A stretch of DNA of 64,000 nt. Origin: UBA2965 sp036526135. Lineage in GTDB: Bacteria; Pseudomonadota; Gammaproteobacteria; Pseudomonadales; Azotimanducaceae. Where the stretch lies: NCBI GenBank assembly GCA_036526135.1, contig DATCZA010000017.1:248001-312000 (forward strand), read 5' to 3'. This document shows, in pieces, positions 25,803-34,786 of this stretch (position 1 is the stretch's first letter; every line of letters starts with the position of its first letter). The position numbers were made by a program, and so were the translations under genes. A model generated the notes under the pieces. It worked only from the letters and a program-made list of their open reading frames with translations. It searched no databases and was not told where the DNA came from.

Positions 25803-26778
25803 CAAGACCCTCCTGACGCTCTCGAAGGCCGGCGTGGCGCTGGCGATGCTGGTCGTCGTGCTGGGAGCCTACACGCGGTTGGCGGATGCGGGCCTGGGTT
25901 GCCCGGACTGGCCCGGCTGCTATGGATTCCTCACGGTGCCCGAGTCGGCGGAAGACATCGCCCGGGCCGAGACCCTCTTTCCGGACGCGCCGGTGGAGCG
26001 GGCCAAGGCCTGGTGGGAGATGGTTCACCGTTACTTCGCCGCCGGCCTCGGGCTGCTGGTCCTGGTGATGGCCGGGCGCGCCTACCTGCGTAGGGAGCAG
26101 GGGGGGCCGGTCAAGCTGCCGTTGGCGCTGCTGGCGCTGGTCATCCTGCAGGGCGCTTTCGGTGCCTGGACCGTGACCATGAAGCTTTGGCCTCAGGTGG
26201 TGACCGCCCACCTTCTTGGCGGCTTCACCACCCTGAGTCTCCTGTGGCTGCTCTGTTTGCGGCTCGGTGTCGGCAGTGGCTGGGAGGTGTCCGGAAAGCT
26301 CAGGACGCCGGCCCTGATCGCGCTGATCGTGCTGGTGATGCAGATCGCGCTCGGCGGTTGGGTGACGTCCAACTACGCCGCCCTTGCGTGTCCGGACTTC
26401 CCCACCTGTCACGGCGAGTGGCTGCCGGAAATGGATATTGGTGAGGGGTTCAACTTCGCCCAGTCCGTGGGCCCGAACTATCTGGGCGGGATGCTGGAGA
26501 GTGAAGCCCGCGTGGCGATCCAGCTCGGCCACCGCCTGGGTGCATTGGTCGCCACCCTGGCCGTGGGCTGGCTGGGTTTGCTGCTGCTGCGCACCGGCTC
26601 GCCCCTCGGCTGGCCCGTTCTCGTTCTTCTGGCCGTGCAGGTGGTGCTGGGAATCCTCAACGTGTTGCTGGCATTACCCCTGAGCAACGCCACGCTGCAC
26701 AATGGTTTCGGCGCGGTATTACTGCTGGCCTTGGTTACAGTAAACTATCGGGCCTACTTGGGGGGGATGAGAAGTTGA
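25795..26778 (+). CDS. ctaA: Heme A synthase
   Basis: Oxidises the C8 methyl of heme O to the formyl of heme A, the cofactor of aa3 oxidase. The 327 residues form about eight membrane helices. They have the family patterns TRLADAGLGCPDWPGCYG, EMVHRYFA, VTAHLLGG and the later LGHRLGA with heme-ligating His. The start is TTG, inside the 3' end of the preceding gene. The stop overlaps the ctaB start by 4 bp. Heme O is supplied by the next gene. Confidence 0.96.
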   Translation: MADKTLLTLSKAGVALAMLVVVLGAYTRLADAGLGCPDWPGCYGFLTVPESAEDIARAETLFPDAPVERAKAWWEMVHRYFAAGLGLLVLVMAGRAYLRREQGGPVKLPLALLALVILQGAFGAWTVTMKLWPQVVTAHLLGGFTTLSLLWLLCLRLGVGSGWEVSGKLRTPALIALIVLVMQIALGGWVTSNYAALACPDFPTCHGEWLPEMDIGEGFNFAQSVGPNYLGGMLESEARVAIQLGHRLGALVATLAVGWLGLLLLRTGSPLGWPVLVLLAVQVVLGILNVLLALPLSNATLHNGFGAVLLLALVTVNYRAYLGGMRS

Positions 26779-27686
26779 GCGAAGTCAGCCTGCAAGCCGC
26801 CAGCTGGAGCGACTACCTTGAAATGACCAAACCAAGGGTCGTCCTGCTGATGCTGCTCTGCGCGCTGGTCGGGATGTTCCTGGCCGTGCCGGGCATGGTT
26901 CCCGTGGACGTGCTGGTATTCGGCCTGGTCGGCATTGCCCTGGTTGCTGGCTCTGCGGCGGTGGTCAACCACATTGCCGACGCTCAGATCGACGCGCGAA
27001 TGGCGCGCACCCAGGCGAGGCCGGTGGCCACGGGCAGGGTTGGTTTGCTCCAGGGACTGCTGTTCTCAGCCGTCCTGGGCGTGTCGGGAATGGTGGTTCT
27101 CTACTTCCTCGTCAACCCGCTCACGGCCTGGCTGAACCTCGCTTCCTGGATCGGCTACGGCCTGATCTACACCCTTTATCTCAAGCGCGCCACACCCCAG
27201 AACATCGTCATCGGTGGCCTGTTCGGGGCGGCCCCGCCCCTGTTCGGCTGGGCGGCGGTGAGCAACAGCGTGGAGCCGGGCGCCCTGCTGCTGGTGCTGA
27301 TCATCTTCGCCTGGACCCCGCCCCATTTCTGGGCTCTGGCCCTTGACCGCAAGGAGGAGTACGCCTCGGTGGACGTGCCCATGCTCCCGGTCACCCACGG
27401 GGAACGCTACACGAGGCTGCACATCCTCTATTACACCCTGATTCTGGTCGCCGTCAGCCTGCTTCCGTTCGTGATAGGCATGAGCGGCTGGCTATACCTG
27501 GCTGGGGCCACTGCCCTGGGTGGCGGGTTCATCTACTGGGCCGTCGTCCTGCTTCGCAACCGCAACCCGCGGGCACCCCTGGAAACCTTCCGCTACTCCA
27601 TCGTCTACCTCGGCCTGCTCTTCGTCGCCCTGCTCGCCGATCACTACGTCTTCGCCGACCACCTGGTGGGATCGAGCCTGCAGTGA
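26775..27686 (+). CDS. ctaB: Protoheme IX farnesyltransferase (heme O synthase)
   Basis: UbiA-family prenyltransferase that adds farnesyl to heme b, giving heme O for CtaA. The 303 residues hold seven to nine membrane helices, the TKPRVVLLML start, the first Asp-rich motif NHIADAQIDARMARTQ and the second, DRKEEY, that together bind Mg-farnesyl diphosphate. The start is TTG with a G-rich stretch upstream, overlapping ctaA by 4 bp. Called cyoE in species with bo oxidase; ctaB fits this aa3 context. Confidence 0.97.
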   Translation: MSEVSLQAASWSDYLEMTKPRVVLLMLLCALVGMFLAVPGMVPVDVLVFGLVGIALVAGSAAVVNHIADAQIDARMARTQARPVATGRVGLLQGLLFSAVLGVSGMVVLYFLVNPLTAWLNLASWIGYGLIYTLYLKRATPQNIVIGGLFGAAPPLFGWAAVSNSVEPGALLLVLIIFAWTPPHFWALALDRKEEYASVDVPMLPVTHGERYTRLHILYYTLILVAVSLLPFVIGMSGWLYLAGATALGGGFIYWAVVLLRNRNPRAPLETFRYSIVYLGLLFVALLADHYVFADHLVGSSLQ

Positions 27687-28330
27687 GATCCGTTACAGCG
27701 ACGGTGCTGCTGTGCCTGTCGCTGGCCGCAGCCGCCGTAGGCGCCTTCGTGTACAGCGTCCTGCGCGAGCCGGTACTCAGCGATGCGGAGCTTCGCGATC
27801 TCGGTGTGTTCGTGCTGCCTCGCCCGCGCGCCATTGGCGCGTTTCAGCTGGAGAGCACCCGGGGCGGTTCCTTCACCGCCGCCGACCTTCAGGGCGGTTG
27901 GTCGTTCCTCTTTTTCGGCTTCACCAATTGTCCCGACGTGTGCCCAACCACGATGGCCGTGCTGGCCCAGGCTGAGCGGGAGCTGCTTGCAGGCTCACCG
28001 GAGGATGCCGACCGCTTCGCCGGGGTGCTGGTTTCGGTTGACCCGGAAAGGGACGACGTGAGGACGCTGGGTGAGTACACGGCCGCTTTCTCCCCCCGCT
28101 TCTTTGGTGTGACCGGACCTTTCGACGAGCTCGCCTCGTTTGCCCGGCAGCTGAACGTGGGATTCGGCAAAGTTCCCGCTCCAGAAGGGTCTTTCAGCGA
28201 GTATCTGGTCGATCACGGCGCCCAGATCGTCATCATCAACCCGCAGGGCCACTATCACGGCTTCATCCGCGCGCCCCACACGGCGGATACGATCGTGCAG
28301 ACCTTTGCGTCACTGGCCGCGCGGTTCTGA
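27683..28330 (+). CDS. SCO1/SenC-type copper chaperone
   Basis: Delivers copper to or reduces the CuA site of subunit II. The 215-residue protein has an N-terminal anchor or signal helix (about 5-25) and a thioredoxin fold with CPDVCP near 91-96. It also has VSVDPERD and YLVDHGAQIVIINPQG, in which the His completes the copper site (DHG where DHS is more usual). The GTG start overlaps ctaB by 4 bp. This is the last gene of the cox operon. Confidence 0.96.
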   Translation: MRSVTATVLLCLSLAAAAVGAFVYSVLREPVLSDAELRDLGVFVLPRPRAIGAFQLESTRGGSFTAADLQGGWSFLFFGFTNCPDVCPTTMAVLAQAERELLAGSPEDADRFAGVLVSVDPERDDVRTLGEYTAAFSPRFFGVTGPFDELASFARQLNVGFGKVPAPEGSFSEYLVDHGAQIVIINPQGHYHGFIRAPHTADTIVQTFASLAARF

Positions 28331-28399
28331 GCGCGGCCTGCCCGCGTCGCCGGCTGGCGGCCGGTTTCCGCCGCTCTGTCCGTCCGGGGCCGGTGTGAT

Positions 28400-28422
28400 C
28401 GGCCGGCTGTTACGCCCGGCCG
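28400..28422. other. GC-rich hairpin between convergent sco and thrB
   Basis: CGGCCGG (28400-28406) pairs with CCGGCCG (28416-28422) around a nine-base loop. It sits in the 135-bp gap between two converging genes, where a bidirectional terminator is expected. No T run follows on either strand, so it is not a classical intrinsic terminator. Confidence 0.35.
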
Positions 28423-28465
28423 GTAAGCTCACCCGGTGAGCCCAGCCGGCAAGCCCGAAACGGCT

Positions 28466-29431
28466 TCAGGTGAGCAGCCGTTCGTCCAGGTAGAAAAAGT
28501 GCGCGGCGTGCTGCTCGACGACTTTCTCGAGCTCCAACGGCGTGTTGAAGTGCAGCCCTGGGGACACCTGACGGCCCTGAGCGAACGCCAGGCGCTTGAT
28601 CCAGCCGTTCAAAGCCGCGTACAGGGTAAAACCCGAGAAGAACCAGAGCTCGGCTCGAACGAGGGGGCGCAGTTTCTGATACGCCCGAAGGAAGCCCAGC
28701 GTTCTCTCGGGGTCGAGCATGCCGTTGGCGTCAATGCACCAGTCGTTGGCGGCAACCGCCAGATCGTAGACGAGGAACCCGCTGGACACCTGGCTGAACC
28801 CGCCCACGCCGCTCAGCCCGTGCTCGTTGAACAGCACGTTGTCACGGCAGATGTCACCGTGAATGGCCCCGGCAGGCAGCCCCGCCACGTCTTCCCGGTC
28901 CAGCATGGAGACTACCTGCTGGACGGTTGCTTCCATGAGCCTCGCGCTCGGATACGAGAGCCGGCCGTCGAGAGCGGCCGACGCCTCGGCGAGCCACCTC
29001 TGGTCCCAGGCCCATGCCGGCAGCGGTCCGAGGTTGCCGCCCGCTTCGTGAAAACGAGCCATGAACCGGCCCAATGCCGCTACCTGCCGGACGGTAGGGT
29101 TGTAAACGTGGCGGCCGGGCAAGCGCCGGGTGAGGATCACCGTTTCGCCGTTCAACGTGTCCACGGGTTGCCCATCCAGATTCGGGATCGCCTTTGCCAC
29201 CGGAAGGCCTGCCCGGTCGCAGGCTTCCAAAGCGGCGAGCTCGGCCTCGAATCGGGGCGCCTGCACCCGCAATAACAGGTAGTCGTGCTCCCTTCCGGCC
29301 CGCCGGGTTCTGACGCGATAAGCGCAACGGCTGGCAGCTGAGCCTGGCCAGGCCGAGATGAGCTCGCCGACCCCGTAGCGCGTCAGGGTCTCTTCGATTC
29401 CCGGGTGGCCGGGCTCGGTGATGGCGTTCAT
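28466..29431 (-). CDS. thrB: Homoserine kinase-like protein (Pseudomonas-type ThrB, APH fold)
   Basis: Family members phosphorylate homoserine for threonine synthesis using the aminoglycoside-phosphotransferase fold. The 321 residues keep the Brenner motif HGDICRDN and the later YDLAVAANDWCIDANG. The expected Mg-binding IDF, about ten residues after the Brenner motif, reads GGF in SGVGGFSQ, so the metal-binding Asp is missing. Activity is therefore uncertain. The position before DUF2782 and polA matches Pseudomonas thrB, so orthology is likely. Confidence 0.8.
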   Translation of the reverse strand: MNAITEPGHPGIEETLTRYGVGELISAWPGSAASRCAYRVRTRRAGREHDYLLLRVQAPRFEAELAALEACDRAGLPVAKAIPNLDGQPVDTLNGETVILTRRLPGRHVYNPTVRQVAALGRFMARFHEAGGNLGPLPAWAWDQRWLAEASAALDGRLSYPSARLMEATVQQVVSMLDREDVAGLPAGAIHGDICRDNVLFNEHGLSGVGGFSQVSSGFLVYDLAVAANDWCIDANGMLDPERTLGFLRAYQKLRPLVRAELWFFSGFTLYAALNGWIKRLAFAQGRQVSPGLHFNTPLELEKVVEQHAAHFFYLDERLLT

Positions 29432-29461
29432 TGGCTATTCCAGCTGTCCAGCATGGCCGTA

Positions 29462-29782
29462 TCAGAACTCGACGATGACCCAGCTGGGCAGCAGCATGTC
29501 GGCGCGCTCAAGATCGCCGAAGCCCGTCGTCGAGTCTCTTGGAACCAGGTAGTAGGGTTTTCCCAGGCGGGGAACGATCTTGACCATTCTGAGCTGTCCC
29601 GCCTGGCGAAACTCCAGGATGGTTTTGTCCTCCTGCGCGATGATGGTGATGTCCGGGCCCTGCAGCCCGTCCTGCGCTTCGCTTGCCAGCGCGGTGGGCG
29701 GCAGGGTCGCGGCAGCCGCCATCGCCAGCACTGCTGCGCCTTTGCGGCCCGTCTGTGATAGTGTCCGGAGCGAGCGTTGCAC
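29462..29782 (-). CDS. DUF2782 exported small protein
   Basis: Small exported protein of about 106 residues. A hydrophobic N-terminus (GAAVLAMAAAATLPPTALA) is likely a signal peptide. The mature part follows the DUF2782 pattern: DITIIAQEDKTILEFRQAGQ, then MVKIVPRLGKPYYLVP and a final PSWVIVEF. The start is uncertain: GTG at 29782 (used here) or TTG at 29812. It sits between thrB and polA, divergent from polA, as in Pseudomonas. Function unknown. Confidence 0.82.
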   Translation of the reverse strand: MQRSLRTLSQTGRKGAAVLAMAAAATLPPTALASEAQDGLQGPDITIIAQEDKTILEFRQAGQLRMVKIVPRLGKPYYLVPRDSTTGFGDLERADMLLPSWVIVEF

Positions 29783-29846
29783 AGGGGGATGTTGACCGAA
29801 ACGGCTGTGCAAGGCAAAGCATCCGCATCATAAAAAAGGTCGACAC

Positions 29847-32573
29847 ATGGCCAGCGACGAAACCGCCGGGGCGGTAAGCCCGCCGCTTCTTCTCGTGGAC
29901 GGATCGTCCTACCTGTTCCGGGCGTACCACGCGCTGCCGGAGTTGAAAACGAGCACCGGGTTGCATACCGGCGCCGTTCGCGGCGTCATCGGCATGCTGC
30001 GCCGGCTCGCCAAGGATTACCGGGAAAGCCCCATCGCCGTGGTCTTCGACGCCAAGGGCAAAACGTTTCGGGACGACATTTATGTCCAGTACAAGGCCAA
30101 CCGGCCGCCCATGCCCGATGATCTGAGTGAGCAGATCGAGCCGATTCATCAGATCATCCAGGCCATGGGCCTGCCGCTGATCGTGGTCCCGGGCGTCGAG
30201 GCAGACGACGTGATCGGCACCCTTGCTGCGGAGGCCACCAGGAAGCGGCGCGACACCGTCATTTCGACCAGCGACAAGGACATGGCCCAGCTGGTGACCG
30301 AGCACGTGACCCTGGTCAACACCATGAGCGAGACCACCCTGGACCCGGAGGGCGTGGTCGACAAGTTCGGCGTGCCGCCGGAGTTGATCATCGACTACCT
30401 GGCGCTGATGGGGGACAGCGTGGACAACATTCCCGGGGTGCCGAAGGTGGGCCCCAAGACGGCGGCAAAATGGCTCAACGAATATGGTGACCTGGACGGC
30501 GTCGTTGCGAGCGCCGAGCAGATCAAGGGCAAGGTGGGCGAGAGCCTGCGCGATCATCTCGATCAGCTGCCGCTGTCGAAGGCGCTCACCACCATCAAAT
30601 GCGACGTGGCTCTGGAAGTCGGCATCGACGATCTCGCCCCTCGGCCCGTGGACGAAGATCGCCTCAAGGGGCTGTTCGAGCGGCTGGAATTCCGAAGCTG
30701 GCTCGCCGAGGTGGGAGGTCCCCAGGAGGATGCGCCTGCCCCGGCAGCGGCCTCGGCCGAAGCCGAAGGGGAATACGAATGCGTCAGCTCCGCGGAGGCG
30801 CTGGACGAATGGATCGAGCGGCTGCGCGCGGCCCCGCTGTTTTCTTTCGACACCGAGACCACCAGCCTTAACTACATGCTCGCCGAGCTGGTGGGGGTGT
30901 CGTTCAGCTGCGAGCCGGGCAAGGCCGCCTACGTACCGCTGGCCCATGATTATCCCGGGGCGCCCGATCAGCTTGGCGTGGCAGCCGCCCTTGACCGGCT
31001 CAAACCGCTGCTCGAGGACCCGGCGGTCATCAAGGTGGGGCAGAACCTCAAGTACGACATGAGCGTGCTTCAACGCTACGACGTGCAGCTCGCCGGAGTG
31101 GGTTTCGACACCATGCTCGAGTCCTACGTGCTCAACAGCACCGCTTCCCGTCACAACATGGACGACCTGGCAAAGAACTATCTCTCCCGGGAGACCATTC
31201 ACTACGAGGACATCGCCGGCAAGGGCGCCAAGCAGCTGACCTTCAATCAGGTACCCGTGGAACAGGCCGTGTCGTACGCCGGGGAGGATGCGGACATCAC
31301 GCTGCAGCTGCACCAGACCCTCTGGCCCAGGCTCGAGAAGGAGCCGCGTCTGACGGAGGTTTTCAGGGAGATCGAGATGCCCCTGCTGTCCGTCCTCTCC
31401 CGGATGGAACGCAAGGGCACGCTGGTGGACGGCGCCCTCCTCGAAGCCCACGGCCGCGAGCTGGCCGAGCGGATGCGGGGCATCACGGAGGAGGCCTGGA
31501 CGCTCGCCGGCGAGGAATTCAACCTAGACTCACCCAAACAGCTGCAGGCGATTCTTTTCGACAAGCTCGAGCTGCCCGTGCTGAAGAAGACGCCGAAAGG
31601 TCAGCCCTCCACCGCCGAGCCCGTTCTGGTCGACCTGGCCCGGGACTTCGACCTGCCGCGCGTCATCCTCGAGTACCGCAGCATGGCCAAGCTGAAATCG
31701 ACCTATACCGACAAGCTGCCGCTGCAGATCAATCAGCGCACGGGGCGGATTCACACCTCATATCATCAGGCGGTGGCCGCCACGGGCCGGCTTTCCTCGT
31801 CGGATCCGAACCTGCAGAACATTCCGGTGCGTACGCCCGAAGGCCGACGCATCCGGCAGGCGTTCGTGGCGCCGCCGGGCAAAAGGATCGTAGCCGCCGA
31901 CTACTCTCAGATCGAGCTGCGCATCATGGCGCATCTCTCGGCCGACGACGGCCTGCGGGCGGCTTTCGCGGCGAACCGGGACATCCACCGAGCCACGGCC
32001 GGTGAAGTATTCGGCGTCGGCGTCGATGCGGTCACCGATGATCAGCGCCGCAGCGCCAAGGCCATCAACTTCGGGCTTATCTACGGGATGTCCGCCTTCG
32101 GCCTCGCGCGCCAGCTGGGCATTTCCCGAACCCTGGCCCAGGAATACATCGACCGCTACTTCGAGCGGTATCCCGGCGTCCTGGCCTACATGGACGAGAC
32201 CCGGGCGCGGGCACGCGATGCGGGGTACGTGGAAACCGTCTTCGGGCGCCGGCTCTATCTCCCGGAGATCAACGCCCGCAACATGCAGCGGCGTCAGGCT
32301 GCGGAGCGCGCCGCGATCAACGCGCCCATGCAGGGCACCGCGGCAGATATCATCAAGAAGGCGATGCTCGCCGTGGATGCCTGGCTGGCGGGCTCGGAGC
32401 TGGATGCCGTGATGATCATGCAGGTCCATGACGAGCTGGTGTTCGAGGTTGCGGATGCTGACCTGGACCATCTGCTGGCGGGCGTCCGTGATCACATGCA
32501 GGGCGCTGCCGACCTGGATGTCGAGCTGGTTGTGGATTGCGGTACCGGGGCCAACTGGGACGAGGCGCACTAG
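29847..32573 (+). CDS. polA: DNA polymerase I
   Basis: Repair and Okazaki-processing polymerase. The 908 residues contain the 5' nuclease domain (1-about 290; VDGSSYLFRAYHALP, VVFDAKG, STSDKDMAQL), a 3'-5' exonuclease domain with DTETT near 334 so proofreading residues are kept, and the family A polymerase domain with DYSQIELR near 684, the O-helix RSAKAINFGLIYGM and VHDELVFEV near 859. No truncation. Its 3' end overlaps the convergent ysxC by 4 bp. Confidence 0.99.
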   Translation: MASDETAGAVSPPLLLVDGSSYLFRAYHALPELKTSTGLHTGAVRGVIGMLRRLAKDYRESPIAVVFDAKGKTFRDDIYVQYKANRPPMPDDLSEQIEPIHQIIQAMGLPLIVVPGVEADDVIGTLAAEATRKRRDTVISTSDKDMAQLVTEHVTLVNTMSETTLDPEGVVDKFGVPPELIIDYLALMGDSVDNIPGVPKVGPKTAAKWLNEYGDLDGVVASAEQIKGKVGESLRDHLDQLPLSKALTTIKCDVALEVGIDDLAPRPVDEDRLKGLFERLEFRSWLAEVGGPQEDAPAPAAASAEAEGEYECVSSAEALDEWIERLRAAPLFSFDTETTSLNYMLAELVGVSFSCEPGKAAYVPLAHDYPGAPDQLGVAAALDRLKPLLEDPAVIKVGQNLKYDMSVLQRYDVQLAGVGFDTMLESYVLNSTASRHNMDDLAKNYLSRETIHYEDIAGKGAKQLTFNQVPVEQAVSYAGEDADITLQLHQTLWPRLEKEPRLTEVFREIEMPLLSVLSRMERKGTLVDGALLEAHGRELAERMRGITEEAWTLAGEEFNLDSPKQLQAILFDKLELPVLKKTPKGQPSTAEPVLVDLARDFDLPRVILEYRSMAKLKSTYTDKLPLQINQRTGRIHTSYHQAVAATGRLSSSDPNLQNIPVRTPEGRRIRQAFVAPPGKRIVAADYSQIELRIMAHLSADDGLRAAFAANRDIHRATAGEVFGVGVDAVTDDQRRSAKAINFGLIYGMSAFGLARQLGISRTLAQEYIDRYFERYPGVLAYMDETRARARDAGYVETVFGRRLYLPEINARNMQRRQAAERAAINAPMQGTAADIIKKAMLAVDAWLAGSELDAVMIMQVHDELVFEVADADLDHLLAGVRDHMQGAADLDVELVVDCGTGANWDEAH

Positions 32574-33211
32574 GCTCCGGCGTTGAGGTGCTCGCGCAGC
32601 CAGGCCACCACCGCGTCGTTGCCGAGCCCGCTCGTTGCGGAGAACAGGATGACGTCCACCAGCGGCATGGCTTCGGCCGCGCGCTGCATGGCTTTCAGCG
32701 CCTTGGCCTGAGCGTTCCTGCCCAGCTTGTCGGCTTTGTTCAAGAGGACGAGCAAGGGCAGTTCCGACGCGTCCGCCCACGCCAGGAGCTCCATGTCGAA
32801 GCGCTGCCCGGGATGCCGGACGTCGCTTACGAGCACCACGGCCCGGAGCGCTTCGCGGTTTGACAGGTAGTCGTTCACGGTAGCCTGCCATTCGTGCTGT
32901 GCGGACCGGGCGGCCTTTGCGTAACCGTAGCCTGGCAGATCCACCAGGCGCCCGCCCCCTTCCACGGCAAAGAAGTTGAGCAGCCTGGTCCGGCCCGGCG
33001 TCTTGCCCACTTTTGCCGTGGTGCGGCTTCCGGTGATCCGGTTGAGCACGCTGGACTTGCCGGCGTTCGAGCGGCCGGCGAGGGCGATCTCGGGGCCGTC
33101 GGGCCGGGGACATTTGCGCAGCGACGGGGCGCTGGAGATGAATTGCACGGTCAGGCGGTCCGCGCTGCCGCGGTCCTTGTTGGCCTTGTGGGTCCTTTCG
33201 GTCTCCGTCAC
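32570..33211 (-). CDS. ysxC: Ribosome biogenesis GTPase YsxC/EngB
   Basis: Essential small GTPase for 50S subunit assembly. The 213 residues carry G1 GRSNAGKSS, G2 in GKTPGRTRLLNFF, G3 DLPGYGYA, G4 NKADKL and G5 SATSG. The GTG start at 33211, with AGGGCAACAGG just upstream, leaves an N-terminal tail of about 25 residues before the usual FISSAP start. A longer frame reaching 33352 would overlap the cytochrome c4 promoter and is unlikely. It converges with polA as in many gammaproteobacteria. Confidence 0.95.
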   Translation of the reverse strand: MTETERTHKANKDRGSADRLTVQFISSAPSLRKCPRPDGPEIALAGRSNAGKSSVLNRITGSRTTAKVGKTPGRTRLLNFFAVEGGGRLVDLPGYGYAKAARSAQHEWQATVNDYLSNREALRAVVLVSDVRHPGQRFDMELLAWADASELPLLVLLNKADKLGRNAQAKALKAMQRAAEAMPLVDVILFSATSGLGNDAVVAWLREHLNAGA

Positions 33212-33243
33212 CCTGTTGCCCTGGTGGTCCTTGAAGTTGCATT

Positions 33244-33272
33244 CTGCCAGCTCAGCGGAGTTGTTATATAAT
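33244..33272 (+). promoter_or_regulatory. Promoter of the cytochrome c4 gene
   Basis: A consensus -10 TATAAT (33267-33272) lies 17 bp after CTGCCA (33244-33249, 4 of 6 to TTGACA). The predicted transcript begins near 33279, about 40 nt before the cytochrome c4 ATG. Confidence 0.7.
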
Positions 33273-33317
33273 CCGCGCGCCCCGCTCGGGGGCGGGTAGT
33301 GTAAAGGAATCAGAGCC

Positions 33318-33953
33318 ATGCAGATTCGTTGGTTGCCGTGCGCTTCGGCCATCGTTGTTTGCCTCGGGCTGTGGGCGCCGGGGCTGGCGTGGGCCGCGGG
33401 TGATCCCGAAGCAGGGGCTGCTCAGGCCGTGGTCTGTGCCGCCTGCCATGGGCAGGACGGTGCGTCGGGTGTGGATCCCAGCTACCCGAACCTGGCCGGC
33501 CAGAACGAGAAGTATCTATACAACCAGCTCGTCATGATCCAGAAAGACGACCGCAAGATCCTTCTCATGACGGGCCAGCTCATCGGCAAGAGCGACCAGG
33601 ACCTGCAGGATCTGGCGGCATACTACGCGTCGTTGCCCGCCAAGCTGGGCCAGGCTGAGGGAGACGACGACTCCATTGCGCTCGCCGAGCAGATCTATCG
33701 CGGCGGGATCGCCAAGAAAGGTGTGGCGGCCTGCGCCGCTTGCCATGCGCCGAGCGGCGAAGGCAACGCCTCTGCCGGCTTTCCCGCCGTTGGCGGGCAG
33801 GCGGGTAGTTACACCATCGCCCAGCTCACGGCCTATCGGGAAGGTCGCCGACAGACCGACGAGGTATACGGCGGCATGATGCGTGGCGTGGCCGGCGGCC
33901 TGACCGATGGTGAGATCGCGGCCCTGGCTGACTATCTTCAGGGGCTGCACTAA
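33318..33953 (+). CDS. Diheme cytochrome c4
   Basis: Periplasmic electron carrier with two heme domains, known to feed terminal oxidases. The 211-residue precursor has a signal peptide (cleavage near LAWA-AGDPEAG, about 26) and two heme motifs, both CAACH, near residues 41 and 140. The matching distal Met residues are in LMTGQ and YGGMMRG. The length fits cytochrome c4 of Pseudomonas. It may donate electrons to the caa3 oxidase encoded at 20-24 kb; that link is inference. Confidence 0.95.
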   Translation: MQIRWLPCASAIVVCLGLWAPGLAWAAGDPEAGAAQAVVCAACHGQDGASGVDPSYPNLAGQNEKYLYNQLVMIQKDDRKILLMTGQLIGKSDQDLQDLAAYYASLPAKLGQAEGDDDSIALAEQIYRGGIAKKGVAACAACHAPSGEGNASAGFPAVGGQAGSYTIAQLTAYREGRRQTDEVYGGMMRGVAGGLTDGEIAALADYLQGLH

Positions 33954-34084
33954 GCGAACCGGACGTTGTCCAACGAGTGGTTCCCAAGGCGCCCTCGGTT
34001 CGAATCGCGCATGGCGGGGACGAGGCCTACCCGTCGCCGCAGGGTCATGGTCGGGGCCGAACAGAGTCCTCCAGAGAGGTAGAA

Positions 34085-34777
34085 ATGAGAGACGTGCTCG
34101 CTTTCCTGCTAGTGGTTGCCCTCGGGGCAACGGGCCCCGCCTTTGCCCAGGAATGGCAAGAGGGCGTTCACTATCAGCGGCTGCCGGTGAGCGTGGCCAC
34201 GGCAGACGCCGCCAGGGTAGAGGTGGTGGAGGTATTCTCCTACGCCTGCATACACTGCAAGACCTTCGACCCGGCGTTGGAAGCCTGGCGAGAGAACCAG
34301 CCCGAGGACGTGGGTTTCAGGCGCGTTCCCGCGATTTTCAGCGCCGAGTGGGAAACCCTCGCCAAAGCGTTCTACACTGCCCAGATCCTGGATCTCGGCG
34401 GCGCCGTGCACGATTCCATCTTTCGGGCGGTGCACGAAGAGGGCCGGGACCTGCGCGAACCTGGCGCCATTGCCGCCCTGTTCCAGCAAGTCGCCGGCGT
34501 GAACCCCCAGCAGTTCGCTCAGGTCTTCAACTCCTTCGGGGTTCGCAGCCGGATCGAGCAGGCCAAGGCCCATGCCCGGGCTTATCGCGTCTCCGGGGTC
34601 CCCGCCCTGGTGGTGGATGGCACCTATCGCGTGGACGGTCGGATGGCGGGCAGCAACGCCGCCATGCTGGAAGTGGTCAACCACCTTGTCGCAAAGCAGC
34701 GAGCGGCGCGTGGCATCGCCGCCCCGGAGCCGGCGTCCGTTGAGGAAGAGGACGCGGCCACTTCTGGGGCCTCGTGA
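34085..34777 (+). CDS. dsbA: Thiol:disulfide interchange protein DsbA
   Basis: Periplasmic oxidant that puts disulfides into exported proteins. The 230 residues have a signal peptide (cleavage near PAFAQ, about 20) and a thioredoxin fold interrupted by a helical insert, with active site CIHC near 57-60 (CPHC in E. coli) and the cis-Pro loop VSGVPALVVDG. The C-terminus has an extra acidic tail. The start at 34085 follows AGAGGTAGAA. A cytochrome c4-dsbA pair is also found in Pseudomonas. Confidence 0.95.
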   Translation: MRDVLAFLLVVALGATGPAFAQEWQEGVHYQRLPVSVATADAARVEVVEVFSYACIHCKTFDPALEAWRENQPEDVGFRRVPAIFSAEWETLAKAFYTAQILDLGGAVHDSIFRAVHEEGRDLREPGAIAALFQQVAGVNPQQFAQVFNSFGVRSRIEQAKAHARAYRVSGVPALVVDGTYRVDGRMAGSNAAMLEVVNHLVAKQRAARGIAAPEPASVEEEDAATSGAS

Positions 34778-34786
34778 TCGAACGAA

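Noticed and set aside
28400..28422. Bidirectional intrinsic terminator between sco and thrB
   Set aside because: The hairpin is good but no T run follows on either strand; kept only as a low-confidence hairpin.
29792..29820. polA promoter with TTGACC at 29792-29797
   Set aside because: The -35 is good but the sequence 17 bp later (CAAAGC) is a poor -10, so no promoter is called.
29508..31451. 647-codon open frame on the minus strand
   Set aside because: It is antisense to polA and overlaps DUF2782 in another frame; no domain is visible.
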